From: Bacteroidota bacterium | GTDB lineage: Bacteria > Bacteroidota > Bacteroidia > JABEUT01 | Length of the DNA stretch: 32,881 bases | Direction: 5' to 3' | Assembly: GCA_013288345.1 (NCBI GenBank) | Contig: JABDCA010000030.1 | Span: 1,721 to 34,601, forward strand | In this document: one piece after another, positions 16,465-24,719 of the stretch | Position numbering within the stretch: the stretch's first letter is position 1 | Layout: each line of letters begins with the position of its first letter | The notes under the pieces: generated by a model | Database searches by the model: none | Told to the model about the DNA's origin: nothing | Seen by the model: the letters and a program-made list of their open reading frames with translations, nothing else | Position numbers and translations under genes: made by a program

Positions 16465-18204
16465 TCAGTTAGCAAACATCATTCGCTTGCTTTCTATGCT
16501 TTGTCCATCTATAACTAAGGTATAAATGTAAGTACCGGTTGGATGATACCCATGATCAAAAAGTACTTCATCAATTCCTGTTTTTAACTTAATGGGTAAT
16601 CGTTGTATCTCAACTCCCTTCATATCTTTTATAGAGATATAAGCAGTGTGATACTCAATGTTTTTGGTTACGTTGACCGATATGCAGGTTGCAAGGTCAA
16701 ATGGATTGGGCTTGTTTTGCAATAACTCTACTGTTTTAGCGGGTGCTGTAAGTTCTCCGATACCGGTAACTTTAGCAGTGTATTCGGTAGATGGTAAGCT
16801 TTCTATATTATTTGTGTCATCCGACATTACACTTACATCATAGGTTCCTGATGGGAGGTTAGTAATAGTATCTACAAGAGTGCCAGTCATAGTATAAACC
16901 GAATCCCAGTCGTTGGTTAACGAACGCAAGCCAATACGGTATTGATGGTATTGTGTTTGTTTTGTTATTTGTATCCTTAGTGATCCCGGTGCAGGAGAAG
17001 TAAGGTTTATGTCAGGTTGCATAGGGCCAATTGCCAGCATGCCTGCTGCATTTCCATTTATAATGGCATTGCGGGAGAGATAGGGGAAGTTCACAAACAG
17101 ACTATCCAAAGAACTGCTGCTGCTATTCTTTTTAAACGTTCCCAGTGAATCACGACTTGTATGCTGTCTGTCTTTATAAGCTGTATCGGTTACATTAGCA
17201 TCACCATCTTCGTTGGCTGCAGTAAAGCGTATGGCAGTATAGCCATTGGTATTAAAAGGTTCGTGGTCGCCACCCCTGCCTGTGCGGTCCTGTGGTGTCA
17301 TAATGCTTATTAGCATAGGTACAGTGGCAGTTACCATCAGGTTTTCTTTATATTCTAATTTTGTAAACCTTGCCAGGCCCTTATGTGCTGAATTAAAGGA
17401 ACCCAGAGAAAAAATCCGTACCTGTGTACTGTCTATATTGCCATAGCCCGGGCAGCTTGGGGCTGATGAAGTATAACCGCAAATAACACCACCTATAACA
17501 TCATTATTCAGCACTGCTTTTATTTTAATGCCTTTTTGCTTTGCATAATTCGAAAAAGCGTAAGCTCCATACAAGCCTTGCTCCTCGCCGGTAGTGGCAA
17601 TAAATACTATAGTGTTATTGTAACTGTATTTGCACATTACCCTTGCCAGTTCCATTACAAGTGCGGCACCGCTCGCGTTATCTTCTACGCCTTCGGCTTT
17701 TGATGAGGTATCGCAATTATTTGTGCAACGGCTGTCAATATGGCCTTCTATAATAACAATGGATTTATCGGTAGTATCTAAACCGGGCAGTACCGCAATA
17801 ACATCTCTATGCTGAGTAACCCCACAAACATTTAATGTAAACTGCAGGTATGCCGGTATTAACCGGTTTTGGCAAGTAGCGCTGTATTGCTGAAATTTAG
17901 AATATACCCACCTGCGTGCGGCACCTATACCGCGGGTTTGAGAAACTGTATCGGATGCTGTATTGCGATTATAGAATGTGGCAAACTTAAATACATAGCT
18001 TTTTAATGAGTCAGGATTCACCCGTGCATTAATGCCTTTAAAAATGGTGTCAGGGCGATTGAGGATTACGCTTGCGTTATAGTTAAGCGGATTATAGTTA
18101 CCTAGTAATACCTGGTTAGCTATAGAATCGGTACATAAAATATTCGTCTGCGAAAAAACATTGGCAGATAGAATAACGAATGCTATGACTAAAAGTTTTT
18201 TCAT
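16465..18204 (-). CDS. Secreted M28 family metallopeptidase with T9SS type A tail
   Basis: The 579-residue product starts at ATG 18204 (signal peptide MKKLLVIAFVILSANVFSQ); a TTG six codons upstream lies next to the promoter and is rejected. The M28 zinc aminopeptidase domain keeps the expected residues: His155 (EGHIDS), Asp175 (EDNASG), catalytic Glu207 and ligand Glu208 (TTGEEQG), Asp235 (NNDVIGG) and His314 (GDHEPF). A fibronectin-like linker (about 405-480) follows. The last 85 residues (QNKPNPF, IKDMKG, PTGTYIYTLVIDG, KRMMF) are a type A T9SS sorting domain. It is therefore probably a secreted or LPS-anchored aminopeptidase for peptide scavenging. It has its own promoter and lies downstream of the 1686-residue repeat protein. 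Confidence 0.93.
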   Translation of the reverse strand: MKKLLVIAFVILSANVFSQTNILCTDSIANQVLLGNYNPLNYNASVILNRPDTIFKGINARVNPDSLKSYVFKFATFYNRNTASDTVSQTRGIGAARRWVYSKFQQYSATCQNRLIPAYLQFTLNVCGVTQHRDVIAVLPGLDTTDKSIVIIEGHIDSRCTNNCDTSSKAEGVEDNASGAALVMELARVMCKYSYNNTIVFIATTGEEQGLYGAYAFSNYAKQKGIKIKAVLNNDVIGGVICGYTSSAPSCPGYGNIDSTQVRIFSLGSFNSAHKGLARFTKLEYKENLMVTATVPMLISIMTPQDRTGRGGDHEPFNTNGYTAIRFTAANEDGDANVTDTAYKDRQHTSRDSLGTFKKNSSSSSLDSLFVNFPYLSRNAIINGNAAGMLAIGPMQPDINLTSPAPGSLRIQITKQTQYHQYRIGLRSLTNDWDSVYTMTGTLVDTITNLPSGTYDVSVMSDDTNNIESLPSTEYTAKVTGIGELTAPAKTVELLQNKPNPFDLATCISVNVTKNIEYHTAYISIKDMKGVEIQRLPIKLKTGIDEVLFDHGYHPTGTYIYTLVIDGQSIESKRMMFAN

Positions 18205-18223
18205 GCCGACAGCTTTACTCAAA

Positions 18224-18254
18224 CAAAGTTATTGTTATTCTTCATCTTTTCCAA
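18224..18254 (-). promoter_or_regulatory. Promoter of the M28 peptidase gene
   Basis: On the minus strand TTGG (18251-18254) and TAACTTTG (18224-18231) are separated by exactly 19 bases, close to the Bacteroidota pattern TTTG-N19-TAnnTTTG. The -7 box ends 19 bases before the ATG, which also rules out the TTG at 18222. Confidence 0.65.
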
Positions 18255-18284
18255 TCAATAAATAAAGTGGTGAAATGAAGGGAC

Positions 18285-21200
18285 TTACCTGATAAGTTGA
18301 AGGTATCCGTTCAGGTTGTAATTCTTGCTGCTATAATCAGTAGCCTTAATAATATAGTAATAGGTACCATCTGATTCTTCTACACCCGACATGCTTCTTC
18401 CATCCCAATCAACATTTGGCGAATCGGCCATAAATACCCGTTGGCCCCAACGGTTAAATATCTCGATGTTATATGTTTTTAAGCTGCTTGCTGTTACATG
18501 GAACACATCATTTGTTCCATCGTTATTTGGCGTAAATACATTAGGTACATATATTAATTCGATAACGTGAATAGTATCGATTGCTGAATCGCGGCAACCA
18601 CTTTTGTTGGTTACCCAAAGGGTTGTAATGTAGTTTCCGGCAACGTTGTACTGGTAGTATGGGAAAGGAGCGGTAGATGTACCGCCATCGCCAAATGTCC
18701 AGTACCAGGCTGTTGCCAATGTGCTGCTATCTACAAAGGCTACATATTCTCCTGCTAATACGGGGTTTGGTGCAGCAGTAAATATTGCAACAGGCGTAGG
18801 ATATATTGCTACTTGTGTAGTTGATGTAGCTGTGTTGTTACATCCATCTGTTACAGTACACGAATATGTTGTAGGGCTTATTGGGTTTACTACATAAGGC
18901 CCGGAACCGGTTCCTAAAGCAGGTGTCCATACATAAGTATAACCGTGTAGCGGATCACCGCCACTTACAGTTGCATCGATAATTACCGCCTGGCCACTGC
19001 AAACAGAATCGAGTGTCGCCATGTTTAAAACTAGTGGAGGGAATAAATATATTGGTTGTGATTTGGTGTCAGTACATGCTCCGTTTGCACTGTAGGCAGT
19101 AACGGTATATGTGGTAGGGCTTGTAACAGGACTAACATTTACTGCAGCCGACGTGGAACCACCGGGACTCCATGAATAGGTAACGCCACCACTTGCAGTT
19201 AATGTAACCGATGTTCCAGGGCATATCGTATCATTCCCTCCGGTAATACTAATAGATACGGTTGGGCTTGCATTGACAGTAATGATGATAGTTGCAGTAT
19301 CAACACAACCTGCCGCATTTGCTCCTATTACACTATATGTTGTTGTTCCAGCCGGGCTGGCTGTAACCGGCGATCCACTTGTAGGGCTAAGGCCTGCAGT
19401 AGGTGTCCATGTATAGCTGGTTGCTCCAATAGCAGTAATAACAGTGCTCTGTCCTGTACATATTGCAGTATCCGAAGCGCTCACATTTACTAATGGCTTA
19501 GTACTAACTATAACAGTAACAGTATTACTGTCCTTGCATTTTCCGGTTGTGGTACCAATTACCTGGTAAGTAGAATCGGTTGCAGGGCCAACTTTAATAG
19601 CTGAACTGGTTGAACCATTACTCCACATATAATTTGTAGCACCAGTTGCTGTAAGTGTTGTAGAATCGCCTGAGCAAATAGTTGGTGGTGCAGCAAATGC
19701 AGTTACCACAATATTTTTAGTGGTGATAGTAACACTTGCAGTATCAGATATACAATGGCTTGCATCAGATATGGCTACCGTATAAGTTCCTGCTCCTAAG
19801 CCCATAGCAGTATCTGTAGTTTGTGCAGGAGTAGTGCTCCAGTTGTAGGTATAAGGCGGATTTCCTGCACCGGTAACAGTTACATAAGCCTGTGTAGTAT
19901 CACCCGGGCATACTGTTCCGGGCGACACCGAAGAAGCAGTTATGGTGGCAGGCTTACTTACGAGGATAGAGACTTTTGCACTATCGGAACATCCGCTGCC
20001 GGAAGTGCCTTTTACAGAAAAGCTAGTATCATTTGTTGCGGTAATTACAAAGCTGCTGTTGGTAGAACCATTGTTCCATATATAGCTAGCAGCACCAGAT
20101 GCTTTAATAGTGTCTAGTTGTCCCGCACAGATAGCCGGAGAAGATGCAGATGCAGTTACCTTTATTACACCTACTGTAACCGTAACTGTTTTCTGGTCAG
20201 TACATGTGCCATTAGTTCCTGTTACGGTATAAGTTGTTGTAGAACCGGGGTGTGCCATTATGGTATCTGTAGTTTGCCCGCCGCTCCATAAATAAGTTGT
20301 TGCACCACTGGCGGTAATTTTGGCTGTATCTCCCGGACACAGGCCCGGCGATGCAGGATTTACAACTACAGTTGGTGTAGTGGTAACAGTAATTACAATT
20401 GTTTTGGTAGCATTACCGTTGCTGCAACCTGCTGCATTGGTTCCGGTAACGGTATAGGTAGTTGTAGTAATTGGGCTTACACTTATAATTGATGTAGTTG
20501 CACCTGAGTTCCATAAATATGTTGTTGCACCACTGGCAGTTAAAATAACTGTAGTACCCGAACATATTGCTGTAGATGGTAATGCGCCAATGCTAACTGT
20601 TGGCGATGCGTTTACAGTTACCACCACTGTTGCAGGTGTGGTATTGCTGCATCCTGCTGCGGTTGTAGCTTTTACAGTATAGGTAGTTGTAACAGTAGGG
20701 CTGGCAGTTGTAGTATCGTAAGTAGTTGTGGTTAATGTAGCTGCCGGTGTCCATGTGTAGGATGCTAAACCTGTCGGGCTGGCATTTAACTTAACCGATG
20801 AACCCGAACAGATAGTAGCAGAAGGTGTTGCAGAAGCAGTAACAGTTGGTGTAGGGTTAACAGTTATAGTTATAGTTTGGGCTGCACCAGCACACGCTCC
20901 ATTACTGGCAACAACAGTATAAGTAGTAGTACTGCCAGGTGTAGCAAAAACAGTTGCACCGGTAGTTGGGAATGTTCCGCCTGTCCATGCGTAAGTAGTG
21001 CCACCAGATCCTCCATTAGCATTTAATGTAACAGTATTACCCGAACAAATGGTTGTACCCGGTGTGGCTGAAACAGTTATGGTAGGTGTAGTATTTACGG
21101 TTACTATTATTGTTTTAGGGCCTGTACTACATGTGCCATTGGTAGATGTTACAGTATACGTTGTTGTTGTTCCCGGGCTAACCGTTATACTTGAAGTAGT

Positions 21201-23345
21201 AGCGCCGGTACTCCATACATAAGTAGTACCTCCTGTCCCTCCATTGGCTGTTACGGTAGTTGAACCACCCGAACAAATGGTAGGTGGCGCTGCTGTAACA
21301 TTTATGGTTGGTGTTGGGTTTACCGTTATCACTATTGTTTGCGGAGTGCCGCCACAAGCACCGTTGGTAGGTGTTACCGTATAGGTTGTTGTCGTACCCG
21401 GACTAACAGTAATGCTTGTTGTAGTTGCTCCAGTACTCCATATATAAGTAGTTGCACCTGTTCCTCCTGAAGTATTTAATGTAACAGAACTACCCGAACA
21501 TATTGTTGATGAAGGTGTAGCTGAAACAGTAATAGTAGGTGTAGTATTTACTGTTACCACTATTGTTTTGGTGCCCGAACAAACAAAAGGAGAAGTAGAT
21601 GCAGTTACTGTATAGGTTGTGGTAACAAGCGGATTGACACTAATGCTTGAAGCGGTTACACCTGTGCTCCAGGTGTAAGTACCTCCGGCTCCCGCACCTG
21701 TTGCAGAAAGTGTAGTTCCGCTTCCACCGGTGCAAATAGAAGCAGATGGGGAAGCAGTAATAGTTGGAGTCGGATTAGATGTTACCGTAATAGCAGTATC
21801 GATTGTAAAGTTACAACCGGCAGTACCTGTTAAGTTAATGGTACAAGAATAAGTCCCCGAGCAAGTAACTTTCACGGTTTGGTTGGTCGAACTGCCCGAT
21901 ATACAAGGGCCCGTCCATTTGTAAGTAGCACCACCCGACGGCGCGGTAATAGTAGTGGATCCACAAACCGGACTAACAACCGGCAATTGCACTTTACCGC
22001 AACTCAAATCGATATAGCAATATGCAAAATGCCCACCTTGCCAGCAACCACAGGCTATGGCCTGAAAAGTTACAGTTGTTCCAACATAGGCAGACATATC
22101 AAATGCTATAGATGACCACGGTTTATAGTAACATGCAGTTTGGTATTCGCCGCCACCGTTACCAGCTGTATTTTGTATCCAGTTTATTGACTTGCCAGCT
22201 AAAAATCCTGTTGGAAAAGTTCCTGCAACTGCTTCCTGGTAATATTGCAGGCACGAAATGGGGTTACCGCTTTGATCATATACAGCAAAAAATACAAATG
22301 GTTGTTCGCCCGAAGGATGGCCACCGTCATTTAATACCGCTGCAAAATTTATGGTAAGAAGATCATTGCCCGATGTAATAGGAATAGCTTGTTCCATTTC
22401 TTCGCCCTGTGCTGCAAACTGGTGATGGCCTCCTGTAGCTGCGCCTCCAACAAGTGCACTTGTACCTGAACTTGTATCTAATCCTGTGCCGGCGTCAAGA
22501 GCATAACTGCCACGCTCTCCGCATCCTGCAAATCCGCCGCCAATACCCGGATCGAGGTTTACAAAATCTCCACCTAAACGGCAACTTGCTGTAAAGCCCG
22601 GACAAACCATAGGGAAGTTTCCGCAAGAATCTGTGCCCTTGGTACATATTGTTAACCATGAACAGGAATTTAAGTTTGCATCTTTGCCCAATGTAATAGG
22701 TGTACCCGAAGGGGGTGGAGTAGTGTTTTGAGTATTTAAAGTAGCTGTGTTATACTGCCAGTTTCCCCACGAAGTAAAAACAGAACCTGCTCCGGCCCAA
22801 TTGTTTACACCAATTGCACCACTCCAGTTTGTATAGGGTGCCGGGTCCGAAAAGTCGATATTATTACAGCCTGCGCCAAATGCCTGATGGCTTTGATGCT
22901 TCCCTGTATTATCAAGCCAAATGTCTTTAATTGTTTTTATACCTCTTGCCTGATCGTCTTCGCTTGGTTCAACACTTTCTCCGTTTCGGCTAACGCTTCG
23001 CATAGCATCAGCATGATGTGGATTCCTTAAAGCAATACGGTATTTTGCGTATAAAAACACCTGCTCAGCCTGCATCATATAATTGTGCAATTCATTCGAT
23101 GAGCAGTTCATGGCTTTAGCTTTCTCAAAATTGCCTTTCAGGTCGAAACCGGTTAAACTATCTCCATGATAAAATATATAATCTTCAGCTTTAACCCTGC
23201 TGTAAAATCCATTGGGTTTAGTAATAGTATGTTGCCCTAATGATAAGAGCGGGAAAAGAAGAGTGAAGGCCAAAAGAACTACTGCCCCTTTAATAAAAGG
23301 AGGTATGATAAAGAAATTGCCGGAGCGAGTAAAGTTTCTTTTCAT
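18285..23345 (-). CDS. Giant Ig/PKD-repeat surface protein with gliding-motility C-terminal domain
   Basis: The 1686-residue product has a signal-anchor-like N-terminus (hydrophobic residues about 18-37). A non-repetitive Cys-rich domain follows (about 40-450; includes GEQPFVFFAVYDQSG and ACGCWQGGHFAYCYIDLSCG), which may be a beta-sandwich recognition head. Then come 14 Ig-like modules of 70-82 residues, each with ICSG-type Cys near the start, TTTYTVT in the middle and a second Cys. One PKD domain (WYWTFGDGGTST) and a C-terminal gliding-motility-associated domain (VFTPNNDGTNDVF, FNRWGQRVF, DGTYYYIIKA) finish it. This is the architecture of T9SS-exported SprB-like adhesins. No PorP gene is adjacent; the one at 11827 may serve both. 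It has an excellent promoter at 23394-23424. Confidence 0.92.
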   Translation of the reverse strand: MKRNFTRSGNFFIIPPFIKGAVVLLAFTLLFPLLSLGQHTITKPNGFYSRVKAEDYIFYHGDSLTGFDLKGNFEKAKAMNCSSNELHNYMMQAEQVFLYAKYRIALRNPHHADAMRSVSRNGESVEPSEDDQARGIKTIKDIWLDNTGKHQSHQAFGAGCNNIDFSDPAPYTNWSGAIGVNNWAGAGSVFTSWGNWQYNTATLNTQNTTPPPSGTPITLGKDANLNSCSWLTICTKGTDSCGNFPMVCPGFTASCRLGGDFVNLDPGIGGGFAGCGERGSYALDAGTGLDTSSGTSALVGGAATGGHHQFAAQGEEMEQAIPITSGNDLLTINFAAVLNDGGHPSGEQPFVFFAVYDQSGNPISCLQYYQEAVAGTFPTGFLAGKSINWIQNTAGNGGGEYQTACYYKPWSSIAFDMSAYVGTTVTFQAIACGCWQGGHFAYCYIDLSCGKVQLPVVSPVCGSTTITAPSGGATYKWTGPCISGSSTNQTVKVTCSGTYSCTINLTGTAGCNFTIDTAITVTSNPTPTITASPSASICTGGSGTTLSATGAGAGGTYTWSTGVTASSISVNPLVTTTYTVTASTSPFVCSGTKTIVVTVNTTPTITVSATPSSTICSGSSVTLNTSGGTGATTYIWSTGATTTSITVSPGTTTTYTVTPTNGACGGTPQTIVITVNPTPTINVTAAPPTICSGGSTTVTANGGTGGTTYVWSTGATTSSITVSPGTTTTYTVTSTNGTCSTGPKTIIVTVNTTPTITVSATPGTTICSGNTVTLNANGGSGGTTYAWTGGTFPTTGATVFATPGSTTTYTVVASNGACAGAAQTITITVNPTPTVTASATPSATICSGSSVKLNASPTGLASYTWTPAATLTTTTYDTTTASPTVTTTYTVKATTAAGCSNTTPATVVVTVNASPTVSIGALPSTAICSGTTVILTASGATTYLWNSGATTSIISVSPITTTTYTVTGTNAAGCSNGNATKTIVITVTTTPTVVVNPASPGLCPGDTAKITASGATTYLWSGGQTTDTIMAHPGSTTTYTVTGTNGTCTDQKTVTVTVGVIKVTASASSPAICAGQLDTIKASGAASYIWNNGSTNSSFVITATNDTSFSVKGTSGSGCSDSAKVSILVSKPATITASSVSPGTVCPGDTTQAYVTVTGAGNPPYTYNWSTTPAQTTDTAMGLGAGTYTVAISDASHCISDTASVTITTKNIVVTAFAAPPTICSGDSTTLTATGATNYMWSNGSTSSAIKVGPATDSTYQVIGTTTGKCKDSNTVTVIVSTKPLVNVSASDTAICTGQSTVITAIGATSYTWTPTAGLSPTSGSPVTASPAGTTTYSVIGANAAGCVDTATIIITVNASPTVSISITGGNDTICPGTSVTLTASGGVTYSWSPGGSTSAAVNVSPVTSPTTYTVTAYSANGACTDTKSQPIYLFPPLVLNMATLDSVCSGQAVIIDATVSGGDPLHGYTYVWTPALGTGSGPYVVNPISPTTYSCTVTDGCNNTATSTTQVAIYPTPVAIFTAAPNPVLAGEYVAFVDSSTLATAWYWTFGDGGTSTAPFPYYQYNVAGNYITTLWVTNKSGCRDSAIDTIHVIELIYVPNVFTPNNDGTNDVFHVTASSLKTYNIEIFNRWGQRVFMADSPNVDWDGRSMSGVEESDGTYYYIIKATDYSSKNYNLNGYLQLIR

Positions 23346-23393
23346 TAATATCTTTTAGTACCTTTATATACTATATGATGTATATAATGCACC

Positions 23394-23424
23394 CAAAGCT
23401 ACTAATTTCAACCGTCATCTCAAA
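23394..23424 (-). promoter_or_regulatory. Consensus Bacteroidota promoter of the giant repeat gene
   Basis: Read on the minus strand, TTTG (23421-23424) is followed after exactly 19 bases by TAGCTTTG (23394-23401), a full match to TTTG-N19-TAnnTTTG. The predicted start lies near 23388, giving a leader of about 40 bases before the ATG at 23345. It is the best promoter match in the window. Confidence 0.8.
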
Positions 23425-23631
23425 ACCTAAATACCTGTTTAGAACAATATATGCAGGTGAAATATAATAATATTGATAACCAATTATTTGAAGGATAATA
23501 AAAGAATGAGAATTGGAACCCTTTACCACTCCTGTTCCTTAATCCATTTAGGTAAAAATGGGGTAGCAGGCAGTAAATTGGATTATTAACCCGAATAGCA
23601 AAATAGGTAAAATTTCATAAAAAAATAACCC

Positions 23632-23639
23632 TATCTTTG
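23632..23639 (+). promoter_or_regulatory. -7 promoter element of the PCMD-like gene
   Basis: TATCTTTG matches TAnnTTTG and lies 67 bases before the ATG at 23707. No TTTG is seen at the -33 position. The implied leader is about 60 bases. Confidence 0.55.
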
Positions 23640-23706
23640 TTGTTAGTCGGCTTCTACCAAAAAAATAACCTGGCGTAGCTGGTAACAATAACTAAACACA
23701 ACGCTC

Positions 23707-24648
23707 ATGAAAAAAATCTTTACTTTAATTTCCGTATTATCAATTTCTACAGCCAGCCTTATGGCGCAGGCTGATACAGCTTCATCTGCTGCAAACTGGA
23801 AAGCAACCCCAAACCCTGGTTTTGAAAACTGGACTCACGTTACGGGGATTAATGCGTATGATGATGCTAACGGATGGAACGATGCAAATTCTCAATCTGC
23901 CATTACCGGTACTTTTGGTTGCCAGAAAGCTTCTACACCAAATATAAAAACGGGTACGTATGCAGTTAAGTTGTCTACTGCATCAATACTTGGCATTATA
24001 GCTCCTGGTATTGTAACCACAGGCACAGTGCCAACATCTTCCAGCGGTTCAATAACCGGTGGTATTGCATATACTCTGCGTCCTGATAGTATTGTAGGAT
24101 GGTATAAAGGTACCCCGCAAGGCAGTGATTATGCATTTGCCGCCTTTTTCGTTTTTGGTTCAGCTGCTAATAATGCCGATACTGTTGGTACAGCTTCTTT
24201 TAATGCACCTAAATCTGCAGTTACTACCTTCACAAGGTTTTCTGCACCTATCGTATACCGTAACGCAGACCCAATTGTTAATTCTATCTGGTTATTATCA
24301 TCCAGCGGAAATACTACTGTAGCAACTGCCGGAAGTAATGCTTTTTTTGATGATATAGCAATTGTAATAAATTCTACTGTAGGTATTGCAACACAAACTA
24401 ATACGTCATACCCTATAGGTGTAAGCCCTAATCCTGCTTCTAATCATGTATTGGTTACGAATGTTGCCAACGCAAATAACAACTGGTCATTGTTTGATAT
24501 AACAGGACGTAAAGTTGCAGAACAAAAACTGGCTTCCGGATTTAATTCTTTAGATATTGCTGCTTTTACAAATGGACTTTATATTTATACCATAACTGAC
24601 GAAAACAGCGCTACAGTTAAGACCGGCAAGCTTATCATTCAAAAATAA
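23707..24648 (+). CDS. Secreted PCMD-like protein with T9SS type A sorting tail
   Basis: The 313-residue product has a signal peptide (MKKIFTLISVLSISTASLMAQ). Its central domain (about 33-215) follows the pattern of the putative carbohydrate metabolism domain PCMD: PNPGFENWTHV, GTYAVKLST, GGIAYTLRPDSIVGWYKG, SDYAFAAFFVF and a closing AFFDDIAIVI strand. The assignment rests on this pattern only. The last 75 residues (IGVSPNPASNHVLV, WSLFDITGRKV, LASGFNSLDIAAF, GLYIYTI and GKLIIQK) are a textbook type A T9SS sorting domain, so the protein is secreted or bound at the surface. It is followed by a terminator-like hairpin and then the TonB-dependent receptor gene in the same direction. Confidence 0.85.
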   Translation: MKKIFTLISVLSISTASLMAQADTASSAANWKATPNPGFENWTHVTGINAYDDANGWNDANSQSAITGTFGCQKASTPNIKTGTYAVKLSTASILGIIAPGIVTTGTVPTSSSGSITGGIAYTLRPDSIVGWYKGTPQGSDYAFAAFFVFGSAANNADTVGTASFNAPKSAVTTFTRFSAPIVYRNADPIVNSIWLLSSSGNTTVATAGSNAFFDDIAIVINSTVGIATQTNTSYPIGVSPNPASNHVLVTNVANANNNWSLFDITGRKVAEQKLASGFNSLDIAAFTNGLYIYTITDENSATVKTGKLIIQK

Positions 24649-24665
24649 ATTTAGTATAATCATAT

Positions 24666-24701
24666 AACTCATCTGGCATTTACCGGGTGAGTTATTTTTT
24701 T
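24666..24701 (+). terminator. Terminator-like hairpin 18 bases before the TonB receptor start
   Basis: AACTCATCTGG pairs with CCGGGTGAGTT (11 pairs, two G-U) around CATTTA and is followed by A and seven T. It ends the upstream gene but lies only 18 bases before the ATG of the next, with no separate promoter in between, so it may act as an attenuator for the receptor. Confidence 0.8.
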
Positions 24702-24719
24702 AATTGTTGTATCATACGT

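Larger units (their letters stand above)
23346..23706. other. Divergent intergenic region of 361 bases
   Basis: This AT-rich gap separates the giant repeat protein (minus) from the PCMD-like gene (plus). It holds a full promoter for the minus side (23394-23424) and a -7 element for the plus side (23632-23639). Between them (23425-23630) I see no RNA gene, no convincing frame and no repeat; the only ATG frame (23506, 27 codons) lacks support. Confidence 0.7.

Noticed and set aside
23506-23589. 27-codon frame in the divergent intergenic region
   Set aside because: It has no promoter, no compositional sign of coding and no recognisable segment.
24687-24719. Upstream GTG start for the TonB receptor
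   Set aside because: It lies in the terminator stem, and the signal peptide begins properly only at the ATG at 24720.
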